Assembly (NCBI GenBank): GCA_000179315.1
Contig: ADZZ01000176.1
Span: forward strand, 1 to 64,000
Origin: a delta proteobacterium NaphS2
GTDB taxonomy: Bacteria > Desulfobacterota > DSM-4660 > Desulfatiglandales > Desulfatiglandaceae
DNA length: 64,000 bases
Direction: 5' to 3'
Positions 1-7,580 of the stretch are shown here, piece after piece. The stretch's first letter is position 1; each line of letters begins with the position of its first letter. Below the pieces are notes generated by a model. That model saw only the letters and a list, made by a program, of their open reading frames with translations, was not told where the DNA came from and did not search any database. Position numbers and translations under genes: made by a program.

Positions 1-812
1 CGACCGGCCGTCTCCAGATCATCAAGGGGAAGACCGAGACCCACGCCCAGTGCGCCCACCCCCAAATCCCAAACCTTGGAAACCTCGGGCAGACGCCCGT
101 CTTGGGAAGGACCCAGCACATAGAGATCCATTTTGAGGTTTCCAAACTGATCCACCTGTTCCGAATGGTAGTTTTGCACGTAAAGTCCGGTTTTCACGTC
201 GTAATACCCGGTGATGTTTTTGAGGGTGTTGAAGATCTTTTTGTGGGGCAGTTTGATCTCCGCCGAAGCCAGGGACCGCCCTTCCATGAAAATCAACACA
301 TCCGGCTTTGTTTTACAGAAAGCCTCCGCCACCTGAACCATCAACTGTTTGATCTCCCCCAGATGCGCCGCGCCCTTTCCTCGCCCGAAGCACATATCCG
401 CAAGGGTGAGCGGTCCCGTGAGGGCCGCTATGGAGGCCTGTTCATTCCGGGTCACCTCAAAAACCCGGGATGCCACCTCCAGGGCATGCTTCATGCGGCC
501 GGTCTCTTCAGGCTTTTCATAAAGGCCGTTCACCGGCGGAGACGCCACGGGACGATCCTCCTCCCACACGATTTCACAACCGCACGCCTCGGCCATGAGG
601 GTCACATCGAGCCCCACCACAACACCGTCGAAACGGAACAGCTTGTGGGTCTTGACCAGCGCGTTGGCCCAAAGGGTGGGATCGTTCATGAGCTGCTCCA
701 AGGGCAATCCTTCCACCCGAGAGAGCAATCCTCGGATCATGGGAACGAATACGGGTCTATCCATAGGCTCATTGTTTAAGAAACGGTTAAAAAGATCCCT
801 GCCGGTGGCCAT
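1..812 (-). CDS. Uroporphyrinogen decarboxylase (UroD/MtaA)-family protein, partial at left edge
   Basis: The ATG on the minus strand at 812 follows the stop of the upstream gene by only 2 nt, and the frame stays open to the window edge, giving about 270 residues without the C-terminus. It begins MATGRDLFNRFLNNEPMDRP and continues with FVPMIRGLLSR, FDGVVVGLDVTLMAEACGCE, ASIAALTGPLTLA and DVLIFMEGRSL, the pattern of the UroD TIM-barrel superfamily. This superfamily includes heme-pathway UroD and methylcobamide:coenzyme M methyltransferases (MtaA/MtbA). The setting, as third gene behind hydantoinase A and an acetone-carboxylase-gamma-like gene, argues against heme synthesis and for a catabolic or corrinoid methyl-transfer role, but the substrate cannot be read from the sequence. 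Zinc ligands of the MtaA type lie in the missing part or were not identified. Confidence 0.75.
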   Translation of the reverse strand, partial: MATGRDLFNRFLNNEPMDRPVFVPMIRGLLSRVEGLPLEQLMNDPTLWANALVKTHKLFRFDGVVVGLDVTLMAEACGCEIVWEEDRPVASPPVNGLYEKPEETGRMKHALEVASRVFEVTRNEQASIAALTGPLTLADMCFGRGKGAAHLGEIKQLMVQVAEAFCKTKPDVLIFMEGRSLASAEIKLPHKKIFNTLKNITGYYDVKTGLYVQNYHSEQVDQFGNLKMDLYVLGPSQDGRLPEVSKVWDLGVGALGVGLGLPLDDLETAG

Positions 813-814
813 GG

Positions 815-1144
815 CTATAACCCGTGCTTTTTCTTAAGCGCGTCCAGATCCAGCTCAATGTCATGGGTAATGGGATGTCCCGGCGGCAGGTATTCGTTTT
901 CAATGATCACACCGCAGGCCGGGCAATAAAATTCCAGCAGGCGGCAGTAATCCGGATCCGGTGAAAAGCTGAATTGTTTTCCTTGAACCAGGGCGGGATG
1001 CACCTCCTCAAAGGGTTTTTCCGCCACCAGGCACCCCTTTTTGTAGTTTTCCCGGGCACCGATGAGGGCGTGCCCGCAGCGGTTGCAACACCACGTCTCC
1101 TGATCCAGATCAATTTCCAGATATTCGGTAATTCTAACTTTCAT
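815..1144 (-). CDS. Acetone carboxylase gamma subunit-like zinc-ribbon protein
   Basis: A 109-residue protein with two CxxC pairs, WCCNRCG near residue 20 and FYCPACG near residue 75, and the C-terminal motif LPPGHPITHDIELDLDAL. These features match the acetone carboxylase gamma family, a small metal-binding subunit of ATP-dependent acetone and acetophenone-type carboxylases. Its ATG overlaps the end of the hydantoinase A gene by 4 nt, so translational coupling is likely. True acetone carboxylases also need a beta (HyuB-like) subunit, which is not seen in this window. It could therefore be the gamma part of a carboxylase whose other gene lies beyond the left edge, or a repurposed metal-binding partner of the HyuA and UroD neighbours. 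Confidence 0.72.
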   Translation of the reverse strand: MKVRITEYLEIDLDQETWCCNRCGHALIGARENYKKGCLVAEKPFEEVHPALVQGKQFSFSPDPDYCRLLEFYCPACGVIIENEYLPPGHPITHDIELDLDALKKKHGL

Positions 1145-3183
1145 GTCGCGCTTACCTCCTCCAGAACGGCATTGTTAAACTGATCCACGAACATGGACCA
1201 CCCGTCAGAGACAAGAATGGTGGTCTGCTCCGATTCTACCAGCGCAGGCCCGGACAGCCGGTGGCCATGGCCGAGACACGATCGGTCATACACGGGAACT
1301 TCCTGAAGCCCCTTTTCGCGATCCAGGAAAACGGACCGGACACCTTTTTTGGCGCCGGCCACACCCTCCTGTGAAAGGGGCATCTCTTTGACATCAAAAT
1401 GCGGAACTTCCGCCTGGACCACCAGACTCACCATATTCAAATAAAGATCGTCCGTAACGGCGCCGCCATTTTTCCCCAGAAGACGTTGCGCCTCCCGAGC
1501 CACCCCTTGAATCCCTTCAGGCGATCCATGAAAATCGTAGGGTGCGTCCACCTTGACTCCTGCATCTTCACCATTTTTCCGGACAAAAAGCTCCAGGGAA
1601 AGACTCACGTCGTCAAGGGTAAACCCTTCACCCCGCATATCCCTTTGCGCTTCTTTTTTAAGACGTTCCAACGCCTTCAGCAGTGTTGAGAAATCGCTCG
1701 TCTCGCTGAGGGGCACGTCGGTGCGGGCATAATAGATGTGGCCCACATCCATGCCCGAAGACGAATAGGCGGAAAAGACCGCCGAAAAGGGGGTCATCAC
1801 GATCTTGCGGATGCCAGCGGTCTTCGCCGTGTCGCAGCAATGGGCCGGACCTGCGCCGCCGTACACCACCAGAAGGGGGGACCCTTGGCTGCCCAGCCGG
1901 TTTCGAAGACTCAGAAGTTCTTTTCCCATGTTGTCATCGATGGTCTTCTTAACGGATAAGGCTGCCTCCTCCACCGATATGCCCAGGGGATCGGCAATCT
2001 TTTCTTCCAGCACCGCCCGCGCCTTTTCCAAATTCAAAGCCATGGCGCCCCCCAGAAAATATCCCGGATCGAAGACGCCCAGGACCAGATCCGCATCGGT
2101 CACCGTGGGTTCGGTGCCGCCCAAATCAAAACAGACCGGGCCCGGAAGTGCCCCCGCGGATTGGGGTCCCACCTGAATCACGCCGTCTTTAACAGATGCA
2201 ATGGAGCCGCCACCGGCACCCACGGCCTTGATCTCCACCATGGGTACGTTCACGGGAAAGCCTTCCACATCCGGCCGAAGGGTATAACTGACCTGATTTT
2301 GCTGAACATACCCCAGATCAAAGGACGTTCCGCCCATGTCCGCTGAAATGATGTCGCCGGATCCATAAACGGATCCGGTGACCTTCGCTCCCATGAGTCC
2401 CGCGGCAGGTCCCGAATTATAGGTATTGATAGCCCGGGTCTTGGCCACCCGCGCCACCGCGTGGTTGTTGTGGACGATAAAGAGATTCTTGCCGTACATG
2501 CGTCTGCGCAGATCTTCACCGGCCTTGTAGAGCATGTTCACCAGTTTGCCGTGAATATAGGCATTCAGGGCGGCCGCGTTGATCCGTTCACTTTCCCCGG
2601 GTCGGCCGGAAATGTCGGCCGACAGAAAAACGGGAACGGACCCCAGAAAGTCCCTGGGATACTCCTGCTTGATGATCCTTCGCACGGCCCGCTCGTTTTC
2701 AGGATTGAGATCCGAATTGTGAAGCGCCACCACCAGACACCTGGCCCCGCCATCAATGAGTTCCTGCGCCGCGGCCATCACTCCTTTGGTCTCGGGAGCC
2801 CGCAACACCTCTCCCGTTGCGGAGGTCTCCTCCTCAATTCCCATCACCATTTCAGGATCCACCAGGGGCGATTTGCCGTCATGGGTCGCGGTGGGCGCCA
2901 GTTTTTCATGACCCGCCGTCACCAACAATCCCAGACGGCTGCCGTCCCGCTGAATGATGGTATTGGTGCCGATGGTGTTGGAAAACCGGATGATCTCCGT
3001 ATCATACAACAAATCTTCTACCGTCACCCCGAACCGATCGGCGCCCGCCTTGATGCACTCCAGAAAACAGATGGTCAAATCGTGTGGCGACGTGGGGACC
3101 TTTACGGGCTCCACACGGTCCCCTGAAACAAAAAATCCGTCCGTGAAGGTCCCGCCAGTGTCAATGTCAATCGTATAGCCCAT
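1141..3183 (-). CDS. Hydantoinase/oxoprolinase A family (acetone carboxylase-type ATPase subunit)
   Basis: A 680-residue protein beginning MGYTIDIDTGGTFTDGFF, the phosphate-binding signature of HyuA-type ASKHA-fold ATPases. A second nucleotide-binding motif, ADMGGTSFDLGYV, lies near residue 280, followed by the conserved AVGAGGGSIA. The length matches HyuA, acetone carboxylase and acetophenone carboxylase ATP-binding subunits. Known family members activate a carbonyl or lactam substrate by phosphorylation. A strong Shine-Dalgarno (AAGGAGGAG) precedes the ATG. The gene follows the TetR gene by 54 nt on the same strand and overlaps the gamma-like gene, so the three downstream genes are probably one TetR-controlled operon. 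The substrate is unknown. Confidence 0.85.
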   Translation of the reverse strand: MGYTIDIDTGGTFTDGFFVSGDRVEPVKVPTSPHDLTICFLECIKAGADRFGVTVEDLLYDTEIIRFSNTIGTNTIIQRDGSRLGLLVTAGHEKLAPTATHDGKSPLVDPEMVMGIEEETSATGEVLRAPETKGVMAAAQELIDGGARCLVVALHNSDLNPENERAVRRIIKQEYPRDFLGSVPVFLSADISGRPGESERINAAALNAYIHGKLVNMLYKAGEDLRRRMYGKNLFIVHNNHAVARVAKTRAINTYNSGPAAGLMGAKVTGSVYGSGDIISADMGGTSFDLGYVQQNQVSYTLRPDVEGFPVNVPMVEIKAVGAGGGSIASVKDGVIQVGPQSAGALPGPVCFDLGGTEPTVTDADLVLGVFDPGYFLGGAMALNLEKARAVLEEKIADPLGISVEEAALSVKKTIDDNMGKELLSLRNRLGSQGSPLLVVYGGAGPAHCCDTAKTAGIRKIVMTPFSAVFSAYSSSGMDVGHIYYARTDVPLSETSDFSTLLKALERLKKEAQRDMRGEGFTLDDVSLSLELFVRKNGEDAGVKVDAPYDFHGSPEGIQGVAREAQRLLGKNGGAVTDDLYLNMVSLVVQAEVPHFDVKEMPLSQEGVAGAKKGVRSVFLDREKGLQEVPVYDRSCLGHGHRLSGPALVESEQTTILVSDGWSMFVDQFNNAVLEEVSAT

Positions 3184-3237
3184 GACCTTTTCTCCTCCTT
3201 GCAGTTTTTAAGCGTGGAAATTACTGAAAAACAGACC

Positions 3238-3834
3238 CTATCCTTCAATCGGCCCGGCTTTTCCGAAAACGCCGTTCATGATGAATGAAACGATTTCATC
3301 TACGACTTCATCAAAGGAGAATCTGCCGTCGGACCGGTACCAGCGAAGCTGCCAGTTGATGACACCGAAAATATTGAAAGCCAAAATTCGAATGCTGCGG
3401 TATTGGATCAGACCGGCCTGTTCCAGCTCCTTCAATACCGTCATATAAAATCCATAAATCTCCCGCTGAATATTGCGGTTGATCTTGTCCCCTTCTTCAG
3501 AGAGATGTTCCTCATCCAGAAAGAAAATTTTGGTTTCCTGAGTATAGGTGGCCGAGAGTTGGATATGGGTTTCAACCAGTTTTTTGAACTTTTTCTTGGG
3601 TGGCAGGTCCAGCCGTACAACCCTTTTCAAATGATCTACAAGGGGTGCGGCGGAGTGCTCCAATATGGCGATGAGAAGGCCTTCTTTGTTGCCGAAATGA
3701 TGATAGATATTGCTGATACTGATGTTCATCTCATTGGCAATATCCCGGATGGATGTTCCGCGAAAGCCTTTAGCGGAGAAAAGGGAAATGGCCGTTTTGA
3801 AAATCCCGTCTTTGGTCGTGTCGATATTTCCCAA
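3238..3834 (-). CDS. TetR/AcrR-family transcriptional regulator
   Basis: A 198-residue protein with an N-terminal TetR helix-turn-helix: AISLFSAKGFRGTSIRDIAN followed by ISNIYHHFGNKEGL at about residues 15-52. The C-terminal part is a helical ligand and dimer domain without an assignable effector. It is the first gene of the operon tetR-hyuA-gamma-uroD, so repressing its own promoter would control the whole pathway. A perfect inverted repeat covering a candidate promoter lies 70-106 bases upstream of its start and is the obvious operator. Confidence 0.88.
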   Translation of the reverse strand: MGNIDTTKDGIFKTAISLFSAKGFRGTSIRDIANEMNISISNIYHHFGNKEGLLIAILEHSAAPLVDHLKRVVRLDLPPKKKFKKLVETHIQLSATYTQETKIFFLDEEHLSEEGDKINRNIQREIYGFYMTVLKELEQAGLIQYRSIRILAFNIFGVINWQLRWYRSDGRFSFDEVVDEIVSFIMNGVFGKAGPIEG

Positions 3835-3903
3835 AACGCGCCCCTTTCATGAAGTAAATTCTATGGATGGGTTTAGACAACAGATCGATTCACAAATGAA
3901 CTG

Positions 3904-3940
3904 GATCGATCGTTCGAGCAACCGTATCGAACGATCGATC
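3904..3940. promoter_or_regulatory. Perfect 14-bp-arm inverted repeat, candidate TetR operator
   Basis: GATCGATCGTTCGA at 3904-3917 is exactly repeated in inverse at 3927-3940 with a 9-nt spacer. On the minus strand a promoter-like TTGACT (3949-3944) followed 17 nt later by TACGGT (3926-3921) places the spacer and -10 box inside the palindrome. The site lies upstream of the tetR-hyuA operon. It has no downstream T-run on either strand in the right position, so it is not read as a terminator. Confidence 0.6.
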
Positions 3941-3949
3941 TAGAGTCAA
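3921..3949 (-). promoter_or_regulatory. Candidate sigma-70 promoter of the tetR-hyuA operon
   Basis: TTGACT at 3949-3944, a 17-nt spacer and TACGGT at 3926-3921 on the minus strand. The -35 box is good and the -10 box weak. The call is supported mainly by its overlap with the palindrome and by its position upstream of the first gene of the operon. Confidence 0.4.
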
Positions 3950-4425
3950 GAAAAAAAATGATTTTAACGTATTTCCTTGGGAAATCCGACCTTCATCCTC
4001 CTTTTTCCGTATGAATTTTAATGGGTTCCGGTAGGGGATGCCACTGTTTACGTACTGCTCATAAACGTGTGTGCAGAAGCCGGGGAAGTATTTCAGCGCC
4101 TTCAGAACAAAGGTCTCAAATTCGTCCGAGCGACACATCTTGTCCATCTGGTTTGGCGGATCCCATCCCAGTCTTCTCCCATCTTAAAGCGCCAGTACGA
4201 CTGATAAGCCACAACAGGGTGACGCACGAAAGCGAACCTGAAACGCTCCGGATGCGGGCACTCCTTGACCCCACGATGTGGATCGCCATCCACCAGAAAA
4301 TCCTCGTGGGGAATCCCGGCTTGACGAATCACTTGCGTCACCCAGGTGCCGCCGGTCTTGGGTATGTGGAGGAAACAGGATTTAGATAAAATAAGCATCG
4401 CCGATCCTTTGCAGGGTATGAAATT

Positions 4426-5409
4426 CTATTCCTGGATGCCCTCCAGTTTCCATTGGGATGAACCGGGAGACCTGGAGAAGGCCCAGCGCTCCTCAAACTT
4501 CACAGGTTCGGAAGAGCTCCCTTCAAGAACCTGGCCGGTGGCCTCATCCACCGTATAATCCAGGAGATTGGCGCGAAACTGGACGATCACAAAGGGTTCA
4601 CCGCCCATCTCACCCATATCGACAATGTCCACACTGCGCACCGCAATGTTTTCAAGACGGTTTTCCTGCCCTTTGGCCCTCAAATCGGCGAAATGCTGCT
4701 CATATTCACCCAGAAGCTGGGTCCCGAGGTGTTGTTTCATGACGGAGATATCCCTCCGGGTCCAGGCCGCCTGAACCTTGAAAAACACATCCTGGGCAAA
4801 TTCTTTGAAGTTTTCCGGATCAAACCCCGGATCGTAGTGTCTCACCGTGTCCAGATCGTCCACAGAGGAATTTACGGGTGCCATATCGGGAATACCGGAA
4901 GACGCCATATCCGGCGGTCGGTATTGTGAGCTTGAAATACTTTCGTATCCACCGCCTGAGCCACCCCCCCCGTCCGGTGAAGAAAAGAGTGATCGTTTGG
5001 ATTTGTTTTTTCCTGAAAACTTTTTATAGAGAAAATATATCAACCCTCCGATAATCAAAATCTCAAAGAGACCAATACCGCTTCCGCCGAAGCCACCCAT
5101 GCCCATGCCGTGGGCCATGCCGCCAAAAAGCATGCTTCCCAGAAATCCGCCCATGAGACCACCGCCGAGTCCCCGCATAAAGCTGGAACCCCTTCTGGTG
5201 TTATTCATATTGGAATTGTACCCGGGTGTCGTTCTGGACGGCGTTCCGCTAAAGGAACGACTGCTGCTGAAAGACCTTCCGCCGCCCCTGCTCCTGGCCT
5301 CCGAATATTCCACCCAGACCGCCGAAACAAAAACAAACGTCACAAAAAGTATCATCATTGAAACGAATACCTGTCTCTTCGAAAGCATTCGCCATTGTAC
5401 GGATTTCAT
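4426..5409 (-). CDS. Tim44-like domain membrane protein
   Basis: A 327-residue protein. An N-terminal hydrophobic segment (about residues 15-33) is followed by a long Ser/Gly/Arg-rich low-complexity linker, a glycine- and methionine-rich hydrophobic stretch with LFEILIIGGLIYFLYKKF (about residues 112-130) and then a soluble C-terminal domain from about residue 190 (ENFKEFAQDVFFKVQAAW to FEERWAFSRS). The C-terminal part has the pattern of the bacterial Tim44-like domain, which is related to the membrane-docking domain of mitochondrial Tim44. Bacterial members are often membrane anchored with glycine-rich linkers like this one; their function is poorly known. A good ribosome site (AAAGGCGG) precedes the ATG. 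Confidence 0.75.
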   Translation of the reverse strand: MKSVQWRMLSKRQVFVSMMILFVTFVFVSAVWVEYSEARSRGGGRSFSSSRSFSGTPSRTTPGYNSNMNNTRRGSSFMRGLGGGLMGGFLGSMLFGGMAHGMGMGGFGGSGIGLFEILIIGGLIYFLYKKFSGKNKSKRSLFSSPDGGGGSGGGYESISSSQYRPPDMASSGIPDMAPVNSSVDDLDTVRHYDPGFDPENFKEFAQDVFFKVQAAWTRRDISVMKQHLGTQLLGEYEQHFADLRAKGQENRLENIAVRSVDIVDMGEMGGEPFVIVQFRANLLDYTVDEATGQVLEGSSSEPVKFEERWAFSRSPGSSQWKLEGIQE

Positions 5410-5471
5410 TTTACCGCCTTTCCGGATTGTTCCGTCTCGCTATCTAAAAAGTCATTTGCATTGATGGGGTT

Positions 5472-5855
5472 TCAGTCGTATTCCATTACTTCGATCTCAA
5501 CCGCGTCCGGTCCTTCCACAAAAAAGACCCGAAGGCCGTTGTTGACCTCCAGGGGACCTCTCGATATTTCAGCGCCCCGCTCTTTCAATTCCTGAATCGC
5601 CGCATCCAGATTGTCCACCTTCAGACCGATCTGATAAAGGCCCCAGCCAGGGTCCCCGGGTTTAACGTCAGTATGGACTCCATCCCTTTTGGGGGAAAAA
5701 GCAAAACGCTGTCCAGCCATCTCCAACCCTACAACGGGCATTCCCTTGGCATCTCCCCGGCCGACTTCTTTTGCATCAAATATTTTCTTGTAATAAGCAA
5801 TGGCGCCCTCCAAATCGCTGCACCGCAAATGGATATGATCCAGCAGATATTGCAT
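5472..5855 (-). CDS. VOC-family (glyoxalase/bleomycin resistance-like) protein
   Basis: The start is placed at 5855 because AGGAGG lies just upstream and the product then begins MQYLLDHIHLRCSDLEGAIA, the usual first strand of a VOC domain. The upstream in-frame extension shows no family features. The 127-residue protein has two beta-alpha-beta-beta-beta halves, with a metal-ligand-like His in DHIHLR and an acidic residue in the final strand (VEIEVMEYD). Its length and the LYQIGLKVDNLDAAIQELKERG segment resemble glyoxalase I and methylmalonyl-CoA epimerase relatives. Substrate unknown. It is a single gene between Tim44-like and RdgC. Confidence 0.8.
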   Translation of the reverse strand: MQYLLDHIHLRCSDLEGAIAYYKKIFDAKEVGRGDAKGMPVVGLEMAGQRFAFSPKRDGVHTDVKPGDPGWGLYQIGLKVDNLDAAIQELKERGAEISRGPLEVNNGLRVFFVEGPDAVEIEVMEYD

Positions 5856-5935
5856 TTGAACCTCCTCTTGATATTTTACCAGTGGAATGTATGGCTCAAA
5901 AGATGGATTGTCAATGGTAATCGGAGTTTCTGAAG

Positions 5936-5964
5936 TTGACACTTTTGAAGAATTTCTGTTAGGG
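5936..5964 (+). promoter_or_regulatory. Candidate promoter upstream of rdgC
   Basis: TTGACA at 5936-5941, a 17-nt spacer and TTAGGG at 5959-5964. It lies 62 bases upstream of the rdgC start, in the divergent gap between the VOC gene and rdgC. The -35 box is perfect and the -10 box weak. Confidence 0.4.
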
Positions 5965-6025
5965 TGCGGCCTTTCCAAAATAATCGAAGTGGCAAATTAT
6001 TTTCTCGAAATAAGAAAGGGAACAA

Positions 6026-6646
6026 ATGGGTCTCATCAGCGGCTCGGGAAGCTTTTCCAGGTATCAGGTAAAGGGCAAACCCGCAGATGACTTTTTGGAA
6101 GGCCTGGCGGAGAGAATCAGCGTTCATGGGTTTCGAAATCTGACGGAAGAATCCCAAAAAGAACGTTCCGCCGGGTGGGTCAATGTCATGGACATGTTCG
6201 ACAGCAGGTTTCCGGAGCTCGATTTCCTCAAAGAGCCGTACATTGCCATGAGCATGCGGGTGGACGAACGGAAAATCCCCGCAACAGCCATCAAGCAGTA
6301 CGCTTTGGAAGTCGAAAAAAAGATCAAAGAAACCGAAAATTTGGAATTTTTGCCAAAAAGAAGGCGTGCGGATATTCGGGAAGCCGTCATGTTGAAACTC
6401 TTGAAACGCGCGATTCCAACGTCCCGCGTTTACGACATGGTCTGGAACACCAGCACCGGCAGTGTCGTTTTCGGCTGCACCAACACCAAAGTCTGCGATG
6501 AATTCCAGGAACTCTTTCTGAAAACCTTTGATCTCCATCTCTTGGCCATTTGTCCCTACACGCTGGCCAGCCAATTCATTGAAAAAAGAGGGGAAGGGCC
6601 CGACATCATTGACGGCCTGAACCCTTCTATTCGAGAGGCGCTCTGA
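6026..6646 (+). CDS. rdgC: RdgC-family recombination-associated protein (short form)
   Basis: A 206-residue protein with RdgC-family features, among them FSRYQVKGKP near the start, a GWVNVMDMFD-type segment, IPATAIKQYALEVEKK and the late AICPYTLASQFIE. E. coli RdgC is about 303 residues, forms a DNA-encircling ring and modulates RecA, so this is a shortened version. GAAAGGG before the ATG is a reasonable ribosome site. The next gene starts 2 nt after the stop, suggesting that the pair is co-translated and may form one functional unit. Confidence 0.72.
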   Translation: MGLISGSGSFSRYQVKGKPADDFLEGLAERISVHGFRNLTEESQKERSAGWVNVMDMFDSRFPELDFLKEPYIAMSMRVDERKIPATAIKQYALEVEKKIKETENLEFLPKRRRADIREAVMLKLLKRAIPTSRVYDMVWNTSTGSVVFGCTNTKVCDEFQELFLKTFDLHLLAICPYTLASQFIEKRGEGPDIIDGLNPSIREAL

Positions 6647-6648
6647 TC

Positions 6649-7173
6649 ATGCAATTACTTGAAAAAGTGAGAAAAACGGAATTTCTTGGAAGAGAGTTTC
6701 TCGCATGGCTGTGGTACAGATCGGAAACGGAACAAGGCCACTTTCAAATGGGCGACAAAACCGTTGAAATCTGGTTTGACGGCAAAATCGTTCTGGAAGG
6801 AGAAAATGAGAGAGGTCTCGAAACCGTTTCCTGCAGCGGCCAGAGCCAGGACATGAAAGAGGCCCGTTTCGCCCTGGCGGAAAACAAAGAAATTGTTCAG
6901 GCGACCCTGGTCCTCAGCATGGAAGACAACCAATGGAGCTTTGTCCTGGATGCCCTGTGGATGAATTTCAAGACATTCAAAACCCCCAAAGTCCTGCAGG
7001 ACAAAAGGGACGACCCGGACGGTCTCTTTTTTGAAAAAATATATCTGATTGAAGCGGCAATATCCACAATGGATGACATTTACGCCGAATTTCTTAAACG
7101 ACGCCTTTCCCCTGAATGGTCGGATAACGAATTTCCGGCTTTGGTCAAATGGATTCGCGACGGTCAATCATAA
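6649..7173 (+). CDS. Unrecognised protein coupled to RdgC
   Basis: A 174-residue soluble protein with no signal peptide or membrane segment. It starts 2 nt after the rdgC stop, in another frame, with GAGG as ribosome site. Visible features are FLGREFLAWLWYRSE near the N-terminus, a run of beta-type sequence (KTVEIWFDGKIVLEG) and a helical C-terminus ending ALVKWIRDGQ. I do not recognise a catalytic motif. The tight coupling to a short RdgC suggests a partner that replaces the missing RdgC portion; this is inference. A frameshifted RdgC was considered less likely because this frame has its own start and ribosome site. Confidence 0.7.
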   Translation: MQLLEKVRKTEFLGREFLAWLWYRSETEQGHFQMGDKTVEIWFDGKIVLEGENERGLETVSCSGQSQDMKEARFALAENKEIVQATLVLSMEDNQWSFVLDALWMNFKTFKTPKVLQDKRDDPDGLFFEKIYLIEAAISTMDDIYAEFLKRRLSPEWSDNEFPALVKWIRDGQS

Positions 7174-7209
7174 ATCTCACCGGATGATCATCGTCATTTT
7201 GGCTAAGAC

Positions 7210-7545
7210 ATGAAGAAACGCCCGGAAAAATCCGTCAGGAAAAGGCCCAAAAGCGAGCTGATACCCGTGGGTGACGTCATTCACTCTCTTATGACGGACG
7301 GCACCCTCCCCTACAGACCCGATGATGTTGAAATCTGGCGGGTTTGGAAAGAGGTGGTCGGCGGAACCTATGCTGAAAATTCCCGACCCTCCAAAATCCG
7401 AAAAAAACAATTAACCATAACGGTATCCGATTCAATCTGGCTTCAGGAGCTGACCTTTTACAGGGAAACCATCCTTGAAAAAATCAACCTGAAACTGGGC
7501 AGAAAGGCGGTTACCAGCATTAAAATCACCGTCGGAAGCCTTTAG
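7210..7545 (+). CDS. DUF721/DciA-like protein
   Basis: A 111-residue protein with a basic N-terminus (KKRPEKSVRKRPKS) followed by the compact DUF721 pattern: VWKEVVGGTYAENSRPSKIRKKQLTITVSDSIWLQELTFYRETIL and INLKLGRKAVTSIKI. DciA proteins load the replicative helicase DnaB in bacteria that lack DnaC; the DUF721 family is broad, so the exact role is not proven. It lies 36 nt after the RdgC companion in the same direction, giving a small DNA-metabolism cluster. Confidence 0.72.
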   Translation: MKKRPEKSVRKRPKSELIPVGDVIHSLMTDGTLPYRPDDVEIWRVWKEVVGGTYAENSRPSKIRKKQLTITVSDSIWLQELTFYRETILEKINLKLGRKAVTSIKITVGSL

Positions 7546-7580
7546 ATGAAAATTGCAGGTATATTTTAAAAGGGTTGCTT

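Larger units (their letters stand above)
3890..4398 (-). pseudogene. Sulfotransferase-family gene broken by a 5-bp tandem duplication
   Basis: The first 80 codons from the ATG at 4398 encode a sulfotransferase start: FLHIPKTGGTWV (the 5'-phosphosulfate loop that binds PAPS) and FAFVRHPVVAYQSYWRF (the 3'-phosphate region). The reading frame is then lost. The minus-strand sequence TGGGATGGGA (plus-strand tccca twice, 4161-4170) is a perfect 5-bp tandem repeat. Removing one copy joins WRFKMGEDWD directly to PPNQMDKMCRSDEFETFV and the second frame, which runs to 3890. So the gene is a recent frameshift pseudogene, or the assembly has an error here. Even restored, it would be a short family member of about 165 residues. 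Its 3' end runs through the TetR palindrome. Confidence 0.72.

Noticed and set aside
6640-6660. RdgC split by a frameshift into two genes
   Set aside because: The second gene has its own start and GAGG site, and the first ends naturally; no sequence bridging the two frames was found.
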